64,000 bases of DNA. Origin: JADGRB01 sp036267635. GTDB lineage: Bacteria > Myxococcota_A > Polyangia > Fen-1088. Location of the stretch: positions 62,001-126,000 of the forward strand of contig DATAVR010000024.1 of NCBI GenBank assembly GCA_036267635.1, read 5' to 3'. A model generated the notes under the pieces. It was given only the letters and a program-made list of their open reading frames with translations, did not search any database and was not told the DNA's origin. Below, in pieces: positions 30,684-39,636 of the stretch. Positions within the stretch are counted from its first letter, which is position 1; every line of letters begins with the position of its first letter. Position numbers and translations under genes: made by a program.

Positions 30684-31598
30684 TCAGAAGCGGAGAGCGG
30701 CCGAGAGCCCGAACGGCGTCAGCCCCACCTGCAGGGGTGGCGGAGGAGGAGCCGGTGGTGGTTCGGTCAGGAGCACGTCGCGCTGGTAGTGGCGGACGGC
30801 GTCGATCACGCCCCAGATCGCCGCCGCGAAGAACAGGCCCCCGGAGACGAGCTGGACCCGCAGCAGATTCCGCGACGTCTCCTCCTGCGAGTGATCGACG
30901 TCGGCGCAGGCGCCGGCGACCGCCATGCTCGGCGGCGTCAGGCACTTGCGGAGGGGGCTGGCGCCGTAGAGCGCGAAGTTGGTGGCCAGGGCGCCGACGG
31001 AGATCGCCGCCAACCCCGCCTCGACGCCGAGGAACCACCATCCTTTGCGCCGCTGGCCGTTTTGGAACTGACCGGCGCCGAAGGGGACGAAGTTGAGGAG
31101 ATAGGAGTGCCGCTCGTAGCGCACGATCGTGGTGGCCGGCGGGTGCAGGCGCGCCTCGCGTTGCAACCGGGCGGCGATCTCCGCGTCGCGCCGGTTGCGG
31201 CGCTTTTCGATGGCCGAGATCTCGGTCTCCTCTTCCTTGACCACCGCGTTGAAGGCGTCGACCACCTGCTGCGGGTCGAGCAGCGGATCGAAGCGGTAGT
31301 CGGGCCGCAGCTCGAGCAGCTTGTGAAACTCGCGCTTCGCCTCCTCGGGTTGGTTCTGGAAGAGATAGGAGACGCCCAGCATCCGGTGGGCCTGCACGAC
31401 CTCACCCTCGCTGTCGAGCAGCCCCTCGGGATAGAGCAGGGGGTGCAGGATCTCGATGGCGCGCTTGTACTCCGCGCGCCCGAACGCCGTCCGCCCACGC
31501 TCGAAGGCCTCTCGCGGGGTGGCGCGGGGCTCCGGCTGATGCACGGGCGCCGTCGCCACGAGCACGCCGGCCAATGCCGCCAAGAGACCCACGCTCAT
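30684..31598 (-). CDS. TPR-containing membrane protein, unknown function
   Basis: A 304-residue protein with an N-terminal signal or anchor (MSVGLLAALAGVLVATAPV). TPR-like helices follow (about 30-110, including SYLFQNQPEEAKREFHKLLELRPDYRF), then a charged helix. Two hydrophobic segments lie near 190-215 and 255-280 (WWFLGVEAGLAAISVGALA; SGGLFFAAAIWGVID). It ends in a Pro-rich stretch. The ATG overlaps the upstream kinase stop (ATGA, 31595-31598) and it ends 14 bases before the FHA activator gene. Its position between a Ser/Thr kinase and an FHA activator suggests a scaffold or membrane anchor for that signalling pair, which is inference only. Confidence 0.75.
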   Translation of the reverse strand: MSVGLLAALAGVLVATAPVHQPEPRATPREAFERGRTAFGRAEYKRAIEILHPLLYPEGLLDSEGEVVQAHRMLGVSYLFQNQPEEAKREFHKLLELRPDYRFDPLLDPQQVVDAFNAVVKEEETEISAIEKRRNRRDAEIAARLQREARLHPPATTIVRYERHSYLLNFVPFGAGQFQNGQRRKGWWFLGVEAGLAAISVGALATNFALYGASPLRKCLTPPSMAVAGACADVDHSQEETSRNLLRVQLVSGGLFFAAAIWGVIDAVRHYQRDVLLTEPPPAPPPPPLQVGLTPFGLSAALRF

Positions 31599-33436
31599 TC
31601 CGGACTGGCGCCTGTCTTCAGCTTGACGACGTGGGTGACGCGCTGGCCGGCGCGGACGCGGATCTTCTCCGTGGCGAACGCGTCGCCCGCGTCGACGGCG
31701 ACGTCGATCTCCTTGCTGGAGTCGTCGTCGGTGAAGAACGGAACGTCGATCTCCTCTCCAGGGCGGCCGGCGCTCACCGCCACCTTGCGGTTGGGATCGC
31801 TCACCAGCACCCGCGCGCTGCCGACCGCCGGCTCCGTCGTCACCAGGAGGTGGGCCGGCCGCCACTTGAGGCGTCGCGCGATGATCGCGTCCGGCGGCAG
31901 CGGGTGGTCGGGGCCGATGTCGACCCGTTCGACGAAACAGCAGCCGCTCGGGCTGCGCAGCTCGAGGACGTGGTCGCCGTTCCAGGGGACGGCGATGGTC
32001 GTGTGGTCGGGCGCGTAAGCGAACTGCCGCTGGCCGTCCAGATAGACGTCGACATTCTGGGGCGTCGGTCCGAGCGCGAAGGTGCGCGTCTGCCCCGGCG
32101 CGGTGGCAAGCCGGGCCGCGGCGGCGGCGGCCAGGCGGCCGTCCTCGTGGGCGTGTGTCGGATGGACGACAGCGAGCGCGCGCTTGACCGGCAGCGAGGG
32201 GCCAGGCTCGGAGATCGCCGGCGTCGCGGCCGGCGTCGCGAGCGGCGCCGCTGGCGGCGCGGCGCGGCGCGGCGCGGCCCCGGAAGAGACCAGGGGGGGA
32301 GCCGCCGGCTTGCGGTGCCGGAACGCGGCCGAGCCGCCGGCCACGACCACCGCCGCCAGGACGAGGCCTCCCAGGACCTGGCGGAACCGCCGCCGTCCCT
32401 CCAGCCGCGCCAGGGCCGTCGTCACCGCGGCGTTGTCGGGGTCGAAGGCCAGCACCCGGTTCCACAGCTCCATCGCCTTCGACCGCCGCCCCGCGGCGAG
32501 GTGCGCCGCCGCCGATTCGGTGAGCGCGGCGCCGAGCCGCTTCGGCAGCGCCTCCTCGTAGGCGGCCGGCCCGGCGAAATAGCCGCGGAGCTCGGCGCGG
32601 ATGTCGGTCAGGCCGCCCTCGCCGAGATAAGCGGCGAGGTCGTCGGCGAGCGGCGCGACGTCGGGGTAGCGATCGTCGGGCTGACGCGCCAGCGCGCGGG
32701 TGATGATCCGGGCCAGCACCTGATCGACGCCTCGCCCGGCGGTGCGTGGATCGGTGAACTTCCCCTCGGAGATCCGGCGCAGCACCTCGTGCGGGTTCTT
32801 TCCGGCGAAGGGGAGCTCGCCGGTGGCCAGCAGGTAGAGCATGATCCCCACGGAGAAGACGTCGGTGCGGAAGTCGAGCGGCTTCCCCTCGATGATCTCC
32901 GGCGCCATGTAGGCCGGCGATCCCAGGAGCTGCCCGGTGACGGTCATCCGCTGGAAGTCGAGGACCTGGGCGATGCCGAAGTCCATCAGCTTGATGAGCC
33001 CGTCCTTCCGGATCATCACGTTCTCCGGCTTGACGTCGCGGTGGATGACGCCGACGCCGTGCGCGTGCGCCAGCGCGCGGCAGACCTCGATGGTGATGAG
33101 CGCCGCCTCCTCGGAGAAGCCGAGCGGCCGGACGTTCAGGAACTGCTTGAGGGTTTGGCCGTCGATGAACTCGGTGACGATGTACGAGCTGGCCGACCCC
33201 ATCCCGGAATAGTCGAAGATCTCGAGGATGTTCTCGTGCCGCAGCTTGGCCACCGCCTGCGCCTCGCGCTCGAGGCGCGCTTTCGAGTCGGGCTCGTCGG
33301 CGAGGTGCTGGTGGAGGATCTTGATCGCGACTTCGCGTTTGAGAGTCTCATCTTGCGCGCGATACACGACCGCCATACCACCTTGGCCCACCTCTTCGAT
33401 GAGCTTGTACCGTTCGGGAACCCGGGCGTTCTCCAT
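31595..33436 (-). CDS. Membrane Ser/Thr protein kinase with periplasmic C-terminal region
   Basis: A 613-residue Hanks-type kinase. The catalytic domain spans about 10-275, with GQGGMAVVY loop, K39 in VAIKIL, HRDVKPEN (132-139), DFG (152-154) and GSPAYMAPEI. A short TPR-like helix pair (about 305-345) precedes a single membrane helix (352-372). The outer part is a Pro/Ala-rich linker and a beta-rich domain of PEGA-like character (VDVYLDGQRQFAYAPDHTTIAVPW). It heads the unit with the TPR membrane protein and FHA-sigma54 activator, so phospho-signalling to the FHA domain is the natural model. A candidate promoter with an inverted repeat lies upstream. Confidence 0.93.
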   Translation of the reverse strand: MENARVPERYKLIEEVGQGGMAVVYRAQDETLKREVAIKILHQHLADEPDSKARLEREAQAVAKLRHENILEIFDYSGMGSASSYIVTEFIDGQTLKQFLNVRPLGFSEEAALITIEVCRALAHAHGVGVIHRDVKPENVMIRKDGLIKLMDFGIAQVLDFQRMTVTGQLLGSPAYMAPEIIEGKPLDFRTDVFSVGIMLYLLATGELPFAGKNPHEVLRRISEGKFTDPRTAGRGVDQVLARIITRALARQPDDRYPDVAPLADDLAAYLGEGGLTDIRAELRGYFAGPAAYEEALPKRLGAALTESAAAHLAAGRRSKAMELWNRVLAFDPDNAAVTTALARLEGRRRFRQVLGGLVLAAVVVAGGSAAFRHRKPAAPPLVSSGAAPRRAAPPAAPLATPAATPAISEPGPSLPVKRALAVVHPTHAHEDGRLAAAAAARLATAPGQTRTFALGPTPQNVDVYLDGQRQFAYAPDHTTIAVPWNGDHVLELRSPSGCCFVERVDIGPDHPLPPDAIIARRLKWRPAHLLVTTEPAVGSARVLVSDPNRKVAVSAGRPGEEIDVPFFTDDDSSKEIDVAVDAGDAFATEKIRVRAGQRVTHVVKLKTGASPE

Positions 33437-33469
33437 CCGTCACCCTGACGAACATGTCATAGGGCCAAG

Positions 33470-33480
33470 CTGAGACTCAG
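33470..33480. promoter_or_regulatory. Inverted repeat at the predicted start of the kinase operon
   Basis: CTGAG-A-CTCAG is a perfect 5-1-5 inverted repeat. It sits just downstream of the candidate -10 and covers the expected transcription start, about 35 bases before the kinase ATG. It may be an operator or a short 5' hairpin. The arms are short, so chance occurrence is possible. Confidence 0.35.
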
Positions 33481-33510
33481 ATATTACGCGGATTTGCCGG
33501 GCGGCATCAA
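33481..33510 (-). promoter_or_regulatory. Candidate promoter of the kinase-FHA activator operon
   Basis: On the minus strand TTGATG (33510-33505) is followed after 18 bases by TAATAT (33486-33481). Each keeps four of six consensus bases. This A/T-rich patch is in the 110-base gap between the UbiB-family gene and the kinase, the only non-coding space ahead of the operon. No convincing sigma54 site (GG-N10-GC) was found here. Confidence 0.4.
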
Positions 33511-33546
33511 GCAGGGTCGCCGTGGCTCGGCTGTCAGGCTCGGCGG

Positions 33547-34866
33547 TCAGACACTGTCGGCCTTGGCCGGGGTCCCTTCGATCGGATGGGCCAGGAAATA
33601 GGGGAGGGCCTCGCTCATGAGGTCGAGCTCGGGATCGAGCTGCTTGCCGATCCCTTCCGTCACCGCAATTGCGATGTTCACGATGGTGAAGCTGGGGTTC
33701 ACCCGGACGCGGTGGCGGCGCAGGATCCCCAACATGTCGAGCAGGACCTTGCCGACCTGGACCTGCCCCAGGCGATAGCCCCAGTAGCGGCCGACGAACT
33801 CGATGATGGCGGCGCGGTAGCGCTCGAAGGCCTCCGGATCACGCGGGGTGCCGGCGCTCTCGGACATGCCGTACATGATGTGCGCCATCGCGTCGCCGTC
33901 GCGCTGCGCCCAGGCGGCGAAGAAGCGGGCGAACCCCTTGCGGTGCGGCTCGTCGAGATCGCCGACCAGGCCGAGGTCGAGCAGCGCCAGCTTGTCGTCG
34001 GGGGTGATGAAGATGTTGCCGGGGTGAAGGTCGGCGTGCACGAAGCCGTCCTCGAAGATCATCTTCATGAGCGTCTGCAGGCCGAGGCGGGCGACCCGCT
34101 TCGGATCGGAGCGCGTCGCCGGGGTGGAGAGGATCTTGGTCCCCTCGATGAAGCTCATGGTCAGGATCCGCTCGGTCGACAGCGGCTCGATCACCTCGGG
34201 GAAGACGACGTCGGGCACCGCGCGAAAGTTGGTCCGAAACCGCCGGTTGTTGGCCGCCTCGATCCGGAAGTCGAGCTGGGCGAAGATGGCGCGCCCGAAC
34301 TCCTCGACCGCGGCCACCGGCGCCAGCGTCGAGATCGAAGGGATGAGGTTGAGCAGCCGCGCCCCCTGGCGCATCACCACCAGGTCGAACGAGCAGAGCT
34401 CGACCACGTTGGGGCGGCGTACTTTGACCGCCACGATGCGTCCGTCCGGCAGGCGCGCCTTGTGCACCTGCGACACCGACGCCGACGCCAACGGCACCGG
34501 CGCGAACTCGGCGTAGAGCGTGGCGAGCGGGCGCCGCAGGTCCCCCTCGATGGCGCGTACGACATCCTCGAACGGGAACGGCCCGACGTGGTCCTGCAGC
34601 TCGGCGAGCGCGTTCGAGATGTACTCCGGCAGCAGATCGGGGCGGGTGCTCATGATCTGCCCCACCTTGATGAAGGTGGCGCCGAGCTCGCGGAACAGAT
34701 CGACCACCACCCGACCGAGCCAGGCCCGGCGCCGAGCGCGCCCCGAGCGCCGCAGCCAGAGCAGCGCCCACCCGATCCAGAGTCGGGTCCAGTGCTTGGC
34801 CACGCGGGCCCAGATGGAGGCGGCGCGTGCCGCCAGGCGCCAGCGGGGCAGGGGCTTCGCGGCCAT
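33547..34866 (-). CDS. UbiB/ABC1 family atypical kinase
   Basis: A 439-residue protein of the AarF/UbiB family, atypical kinases or ATPases that support quinone and isoprenoid lipid metabolism. Signature features: the KxGQ motif in ATFIKVGQIMSTRPDLLP, the Ala-rich nucleotide loop LASASVSQVHKA, VAVKVRRP, the catalytic-loop analogue FVHADLHPGN and LLDLGLVG as the metal-binding DxG equivalent. The N-terminus is amphipathic and basic. Unlike many relatives there is no clear C-terminal membrane hairpin, and the protein is shorter than E. coli UbiB. It diverges from an acyl-CoA ligase gene with only 26 bases between starts. Its specific quinone role is unknown. Confidence 0.88.
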   Translation of the reverse strand: MAAKPLPRWRLAARAASIWARVAKHWTRLWIGWALLWLRRSGRARRRAWLGRVVVDLFRELGATFIKVGQIMSTRPDLLPEYISNALAELQDHVGPFPFEDVVRAIEGDLRRPLATLYAEFAPVPLASASVSQVHKARLPDGRIVAVKVRRPNVVELCSFDLVVMRQGARLLNLIPSISTLAPVAAVEEFGRAIFAQLDFRIEAANNRRFRTNFRAVPDVVFPEVIEPLSTERILTMSFIEGTKILSTPATRSDPKRVARLGLQTLMKMIFEDGFVHADLHPGNIFITPDDKLALLDLGLVGDLDEPHRKGFARFFAAWAQRDGDAMAHIMYGMSESAGTPRDPEAFERYRAAIIEFVGRYWGYRLGQVQVGKVLLDMLGILRRHRVRVNPSFTIVNIAIAVTEGIGKQLDPELDLMSEALPYFLAHPIEGTPAKADSV

Positions 34867-34892
34867 CGTTGAAAGTCTATACTATGGGGGCA

Positions 34893-36740
34893 ATGAGCGT
34901 CGCCCCCGCTTCGATGACGCCCGATCTTCCGGCGTCCGACCTGCGCAAGAACGACCCCAGGACCGCGGTGGAGATGTGGCGGCGGCGGGTCGCGGCGACG
35001 GCGGCGGGCCCCGCCTTTCGCCACTTTGCCGACGGGACCTGGAAGACCATCAGCTACGCCGAGGCTGACGCCGCGGCGCGAGAGATCGCGGCCGGCCTGG
35101 TGGCCGCCGGGGTGGTTCCCGGCGACCGCGTCTGCCTGCTGGCGCAGACCCGCGTCGAGTGGGCGCTTTGCGACGTCGCCATCCTGCTGGCCGGGGGCGT
35201 GACGGTGCCGATCTACGCCTCGAACACGGCGGAGCAGTGCGAGTTCATCATCCGCGACTGCGGCGCCAAGATCGTGATCGTGGAGGACGCCGTGCAGCGC
35301 GACAAGCTCTTGCCGCTGCGCGACCGGTTGTTCACCGTCACCCAGATCGTGCAGATCGGGGACGAGGCGGGGGGCGGAAATCTGGTCCGTCCGCTGACCG
35401 CCCTGCGCGACGACGGACGGCGCTGGCTGAAGGCCGAAAAAGCCGGCGCGCTCGACGGGCACGCCGAGTCGATCGGCCCCGAGTCGATGTTCACCATCGT
35501 CTACACCTCGGGGACGACGGGGACCCCCAAGGGGGTCGTGCTGACGCACGAGAACCTCGCCTCTTCGGTCTGCAGCGCCGTCCGCGCCATGCAGGTCAAC
35601 GCCGGCGACGAGCAGTATCTGTTCCTTCCGCTGGCGCACATCCTGGCCCGCCAGACGGTCTGGGTCGGCTTCCAGGCCGGCTACGTCACCACGTTCTCGC
35701 GCGGGACGACCCAGATCAAAGAGGACCTGGTGGCCGTGCGGCCGACCTTCATGGCCGGCGTTCCGCGCATCTACGAGAAGTTCTACGCCGGGGTGAGCGC
35801 CGCGCTCGCGCAGGGCTCGGGGTTGAAGCGCCGGCTGGCCGGCTGGGCGCTCGGCTCTGGACGGGCGTACGCGGCGGCCGAGCGCGCGGGCCGACACCCG
35901 GGCGGGTTCGGCCACTGGCTGGCCGACAAGCTGGTCCTCTCCAAGCTGCGCGGGCGCCTCGGGCTCGATCGCTGCCGCTTCCTCATCTCGGGAGGCGCGC
36001 CGCTCTCGGCCGAGATCGCCGAGTTCTTTCACGCCACCGGGCTCTTGATCATGGAGGGCTATGGCCTCACCGAGACGACCTCGGGCGTGTTCGTGAACCG
36101 GCTCGATCGCTACCGCTTCGGCACCGTCGGCCCGGCGATGGACGTGGTGGAGTCGCGCATCGCCGACGACGGAGAGATCCTCGTGCGTGGGGCGCCGGTC
36201 TTCCGGCAGTACTACAACAACCCGGCCGCGACGGCGGAGTCGGTCGAGCCGGACGGCTGGTTCCACACCGGTGACATCGGCGTCGTCGAGGAGGGGTTTC
36301 TCCGCATCACCGATCGGAAGAAGGACCTCATCGTCACGGCCAACGGCAAGAAGGTGGCGCCGCAGCCGATCGAGAACGCGCTCAAGGCGACGTCGTCGCT
36401 GGTGAGCCAGGCGCTGGTCTTCGGCGACAAGCGCCCCTACTGCGTCGCCTTGCTGACGTTCTCCGAAGAGGCGGCCAAGCGGTTCGGGGCGGGCGCCGCC
36501 GATTCGGCCGAGCTGAAGGCGGCCCTGCAGAAGGCCGTCGACGACGTCAACGGAAAGCTCGCGCCGTTCGAGCGGGTGAAGCGCTTCTCCATTCTTCCCG
36601 AGGATCTCACCGAGGCGGCCGGGGAGCTCACCCCCAAGCTCAGCGTCAAGCGCAAGGTGGTGATCGAGAAGTACCACGCCGTGCTCGAGGAGCTGTACCA
36701 GCACGGACCGAAGCAAGGCGACTCAGCTCACGCCGACTGA
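34893..36740 (+). CDS. Long-chain acyl-CoA synthetase (AMP-forming)
   Basis: A 615-residue adenylate-forming ligase that activates fatty acids to acyl-CoA through an acyl-AMP intermediate. The AMP-binding P-loop YTSGTTGTPKG lies near residue 205. EGYGLTETTSG and the hinge/ATP segment WFHTGDIGVVEEGFLRITDRKKDLI follow, then a C-terminal NGKKVAPQPIEN. The sequence type matches the FAA1/FadD15 branch. ATG 34893 is preferred over ATG 34884 because GGGGG precedes it at a suitable distance. TATACT (34878-34883) could be a -10 element, implying an almost leaderless message. Fatty-acid activation fits with the ETF and ETF-quinone oxidoreductase genes in the window. Confidence 0.9.
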   Translation: MSVAPASMTPDLPASDLRKNDPRTAVEMWRRRVAATAAGPAFRHFADGTWKTISYAEADAAAREIAAGLVAAGVVPGDRVCLLAQTRVEWALCDVAILLAGGVTVPIYASNTAEQCEFIIRDCGAKIVIVEDAVQRDKLLPLRDRLFTVTQIVQIGDEAGGGNLVRPLTALRDDGRRWLKAEKAGALDGHAESIGPESMFTIVYTSGTTGTPKGVVLTHENLASSVCSAVRAMQVNAGDEQYLFLPLAHILARQTVWVGFQAGYVTTFSRGTTQIKEDLVAVRPTFMAGVPRIYEKFYAGVSAALAQGSGLKRRLAGWALGSGRAYAAAERAGRHPGGFGHWLADKLVLSKLRGRLGLDRCRFLISGGAPLSAEIAEFFHATGLLIMEGYGLTETTSGVFVNRLDRYRFGTVGPAMDVVESRIADDGEILVRGAPVFRQYYNNPAATAESVEPDGWFHTGDIGVVEEGFLRITDRKKDLIVTANGKKVAPQPIENALKATSSLVSQALVFGDKRPYCVALLTFSEEAAKRFGAGAADSAELKAALQKAVDDVNGKLAPFERVKRFSILPEDLTEAAGELTPKLSVKRKVVIEKYHAVLEELYQHGPKQGDSAHAD

Positions 36741-36744
36741 GCTC

Positions 36745-36777
36745 GCGCCGCCGCCGCGCCGCCGCCGCGCCGCCGCC
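36745..36777. repeat. Three perfect 11-bp tandem repeats in a convergent intergenic gap
   Basis: GCGCCGCCGCC occurs three times without interruption at 36745, 36756 and 36767. It lies between the convergent stops of the acyl-CoA ligase and the amidohydrolase. Such a repeat is prone to slippage. No terminator-like hairpin with a T tract was seen in the gap. Confidence 0.8.
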
Positions 36778-36783
36778 GAAGGA

Positions 36784-37620
36784 TCAGGCCGCCGGGCGAA
36801 ACCCGCGCAGCCCGTCGAGCAAGCCGGCCAGGAGATCGCGCAGGCGACCAAACCCCGGCTCGACGATCTCGAACTTGTCTTCGTCCATGTAGAGATCGCG
36901 CCGCAGCTCGATCTGAATGGCGTGAACGTGCTCCGCCGGGCGACCATGGTGCGTGGTGATGAACCCCCCCTTGTAGGGATCGTTCGCCTTCACCGTCAGC
37001 CCCGCGGCGGCGAAATGCTGGGAGACCATCGCCAGCAACACCGGCGAGCAGCTCGTCCCCTCGCGATCGCCCGGGACCACCTCGGCGCGCACCCGCCCGG
37101 TGTCGGTGTGGCCGAATCGGCCGCGCGAGGGCATCGAGTGTCCGTCGACCAGCACGGCGAACCCGAAGCGGGCGCGGGCGCGGGCGAGCGCGCCCGCGAT
37201 CGCCTCGTGGTACGCGGCGTGGATCGCGGTCCGGCCGCTCCACTCGCGCAGCGTGAGCGGGCGGGCCAGCGCCGGCGTGCCGCTGGTGGTGACCGCCCAG
37301 ATGAACCCCCGGCCGTCGGCGTTGCGGGGGGCGCGATGCTCGGGAACGGCGCCCGGCGCGACGTCGTCGGGATCGCGGTTGAGATCGCACACGAAGCGCG
37401 AGAGCTGCGCCGCCACAAACGTCTCGGGCCCCTCGGGCTCGCCGATGCGGTAGAGGCGATCGACGAAGAGATCGGCGTCGCCACGCACGTCCAGCTCCGG
37501 TGTCAGCGTCTCCTCGAACCCCGCAGTGCGCACCCCGGCGTGCGGGACGCTCACCACCACCGGCGTCGTCGGCTCTGCCGCTGTGCGCGCGGTGAACGCG
37601 CCCTCCACGATTCCCAACAT
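36784..37620 (-). CDS. N-formylglutamate amidohydrolase family protein
   Basis: A 278-residue member of the N-formylglutamate amidohydrolase (HutG-like) family, metal-dependent hydrolases releasing formate from N-formyl amino acids. Matching segments are VVSVPHAGVRT at the start, CDLNRDPDD, LVDGHSMPSRGRFGHTDTGR and GGFITTHHGRP, with HVHAIQIELRRDLYMDE near the C-terminus. No histidine-degradation genes are nearby, so the true substrate may differ from N-formylglutamate. It starts from an ATG at 37620 and is probably its own unit; 23 bases separate it from the stop of the Ig-like protein gene upstream. Confidence 0.85.
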   Translation of the reverse strand: MLGIVEGAFTARTAAEPTTPVVVSVPHAGVRTAGFEETLTPELDVRGDADLFVDRLYRIGEPEGPETFVAAQLSRFVCDLNRDPDDVAPGAVPEHRAPRNADGRGFIWAVTTSGTPALARPLTLREWSGRTAIHAAYHEAIAGALARARARFGFAVLVDGHSMPSRGRFGHTDTGRVRAEVVPGDREGTSCSPVLLAMVSQHFAAAGLTVKANDPYKGGFITTHHGRPAEHVHAIQIELRRDLYMDEDKFEIVEPGFGRLRDLLAGLLDGLRGFRPAA

Positions 37621-37643
37621 CGCCTAGCCGCTTTCTAACATGG

Positions 37644-39635
37644 CTAAAACGTCATGTTGTAGCCGAGATCGGCCACCAGGCCAGCGCTGTTGCCGTCGAT
37701 CTGATCGCCGGCGGACGTTCGCCCGAGCGCGATCCAGAGGTAACGAGCCCCGACGGTCAGGAAGCCCGGCTTGAGCGAGTAGCTGAGATGGCCGCCGCCG
37801 CCCAGGGCGGGCGCGCTCACGATCGCCGTGTCGACGAGGGTCGAGCCCGATGGGCTGCTCGTCACGCGGACCCATCCCCACGACCATCCAGCGTCGGCCT
37901 CGGCCGCGACCGCCAACCCGCGGGGCAGTGAGATCCCGGCGCGTGCCACCGCCAGGAGCGGGAACTGGTTGGTCTCGAGGCGCGCCGTCCCGTTCTGGTT
38001 GACGCCGGCGGTGGTGACGTCGCCGCGCAGATAGCCGGCCGAGAAACCGACCAGCAGATGAACGAGGGGAGCGCGCACCGGCGCCAGCCCCTCGACGAAG
38101 GCGGCCGGTCCGGTGGTCTCGCCGAAGTTCGTGAAGAGGCCGGTGCGCGCGCCGGCCACCAGTCGCACCGGCGGCGGCGTCACCTCGAAGGTCACGTCGG
38201 CCCGCAGCGTCGCGGAGGCCATCACGGTCACCGTCTCCGGGTGGCGATCGCGCGTCCGCTCGGGGACGTACTCGGCCAGGTATTCCCCGTCGCGCGGGAC
38301 GCGAACCTCCCGGATGCGTCCGTCGGGGGTGTCCCAGCTCAGCCCGGAGACGCTGGTCGGCGTCCCGTTTCCGTCGACGGCCTGGACCCGCAGCTCGGTG
38401 CCGTGCTTGCCGTCGCCCACGACCCGCGGCGCGGCCACCTGCAGCGTCAACCGGACCGGTGGACCGCCGGTGATGTGCAGGCTCTGCGTGCCGGCCACCT
38501 CCCCCAGCGTGGCGTCGACGACGACGCTCTCGCGCCCGTCGTAACGGGCGGGCGGTGTCACGGAGAGCGTGGCCACGCCGGCCGGGCTGACCGCCGCCGG
38601 GGTCGGCCGTCCGTCGACGCGCACGAACACGTCGGCTGCCGAGACCGGATTTCCGAATCGGTCTCGTGCCGAGATGGAGACCGAAACCGCGCGGGCATCG
38701 CCGACCACCAGGACCTTGTTGGTGGCGGTGAGAACCAGCCGGTGCGGCGGCCCGGCGTGCAGGGGCACCGGAAGCTCGGTCCGCGCCGGCGCCGCGCCCA
38801 CCGTCATCGCCGCCAGGGTGACCGCGCCGGAGCCCAGGTGGACCGGCGCCTCGAAGAGAAAGCGTGCCTCGCCCGGTGGCCCACCGAGCGGGTGGGCGAG
38901 CCCCTCCGACGCCGCCAGCGTCAACCTGTCGGCGGCAGCCGGCGCGCCGTCCTCGTCGAGCGCGCAGACCGTGATCTCGGTGAAGCTGCCGACCTCCAGC
39001 GACGCCGGCGCCAGCAGCAACAGGCGCGGGAACGCGGGGAGCTGCAGATCGACCTCCGTCTCGCGGGAGGCGCCGGTATTGTCGACGGCTCGCGCCGCCG
39101 CCTTGCGCACGCCGGGCGGGACGTCGATCGGGATCTCCACGTGCCCCTGATGATCGGCCACGACGGGACCGAACTGCCGATCGCCGACCCGCATCGTCAC
39201 CGAGGCGCCACCGCCGGTGTGAAAGGGGAACAGCGTCGACCCCTCGAGCGCGATGCGCGTGGTGCAGTGCAGCCGCGCGGCGCCGTTGCCGAGCTCGACC
39301 AGCAGGAGGGCCACCTCGGGAAAACGATCGGGAGGCGGGAGGTAGCGCGCGGTGAAATGTCCCGGCGCCACCGCCCGGAGCGGCTCGAGCGTCCCCACCG
39401 TGGCCAACGCGCGCAGGGGGACGAAGCGTTCGGCGTCGGGGCCGGTGAGGTCGACGGAGATGGTGACCTCCTGGTCGACGCCCAACTCGAGAGAGCTCCG
39501 GGCCGGCACCATCGCGATGGTCGTCGAGGAGGCCGACTCGGGCGCCGGCTCGGGCGCCGGATCGGCCGCGCGCGCCGCCGGTCCGAGCGCGGTCCCCGCG
39601 AGCCAGAGGACGAGGCCGGCGCGCGGACCCCTCAC
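37644..39635 (-). CDS. Exported Ig-like domain protein with C-terminal outer-membrane barrel
   Basis: A 663-residue exported protein. GTG 39635 is chosen: AGGAG stands 7 bases before it and it gives a clean signal peptide (AGLVLWLAGTALGPAARA). Several Ig-like/invasin-type modules follow (VLTATNKVLVVGDARAVSVSISARDRFGNPV is typical). The last ~170 residues (from about 490) are beta strands typical of an outer-membrane barrel (FSAGYLRGDV, LSYSLKPGFLTVGARYLWIAL) ending in LGYNMTF with a terminal Phe. This layout suggests a barrel carrying repeated Ig domains. It starts one base after the histidine kinase stop and ends the operon. Confidence 0.78.
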   Translation of the reverse strand: MRGPRAGLVLWLAGTALGPAARAADPAPEPAPESASSTTIAMVPARSSLELGVDQEVTISVDLTGPDAERFVPLRALATVGTLEPLRAVAPGHFTARYLPPPDRFPEVALLLVELGNGAARLHCTTRIALEGSTLFPFHTGGGASVTMRVGDRQFGPVVADHQGHVEIPIDVPPGVRKAAARAVDNTGASRETEVDLQLPAFPRLLLLAPASLEVGSFTEITVCALDEDGAPAAADRLTLAASEGLAHPLGGPPGEARFLFEAPVHLGSGAVTLAAMTVGAAPARTELPVPLHAGPPHRLVLTATNKVLVVGDARAVSVSISARDRFGNPVSAADVFVRVDGRPTPAAVSPAGVATLSVTPPARYDGRESVVVDATLGEVAGTQSLHITGGPPVRLTLQVAAPRVVGDGKHGTELRVQAVDGNGTPTSVSGLSWDTPDGRIREVRVPRDGEYLAEYVPERTRDRHPETVTVMASATLRADVTFEVTPPPVRLVAGARTGLFTNFGETTGPAAFVEGLAPVRAPLVHLLVGFSAGYLRGDVTTAGVNQNGTARLETNQFPLLAVARAGISLPRGLAVAAEADAGWSWGWVRVTSSPSGSTLVDTAIVSAPALGGGGHLSYSLKPGFLTVGARYLWIALGRTSAGDQIDGNSAGLVADLGYNMTF

Positions 39636-39636
39636 C

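Noticed and set aside
33437..33546. Sigma54 promoter ahead of the kinase-FHA operon
   Set aside because: A GG...TG pair with about the right spacing was seen but the -12 GC is missing.
34867..34892. Bidirectional promoter between the UbiB-family gene and acyl-CoA ligase
   Set aside because: TATACT is a fair -10 for the plus strand but no -35 is visible on either strand and the gap is only 26 bases.
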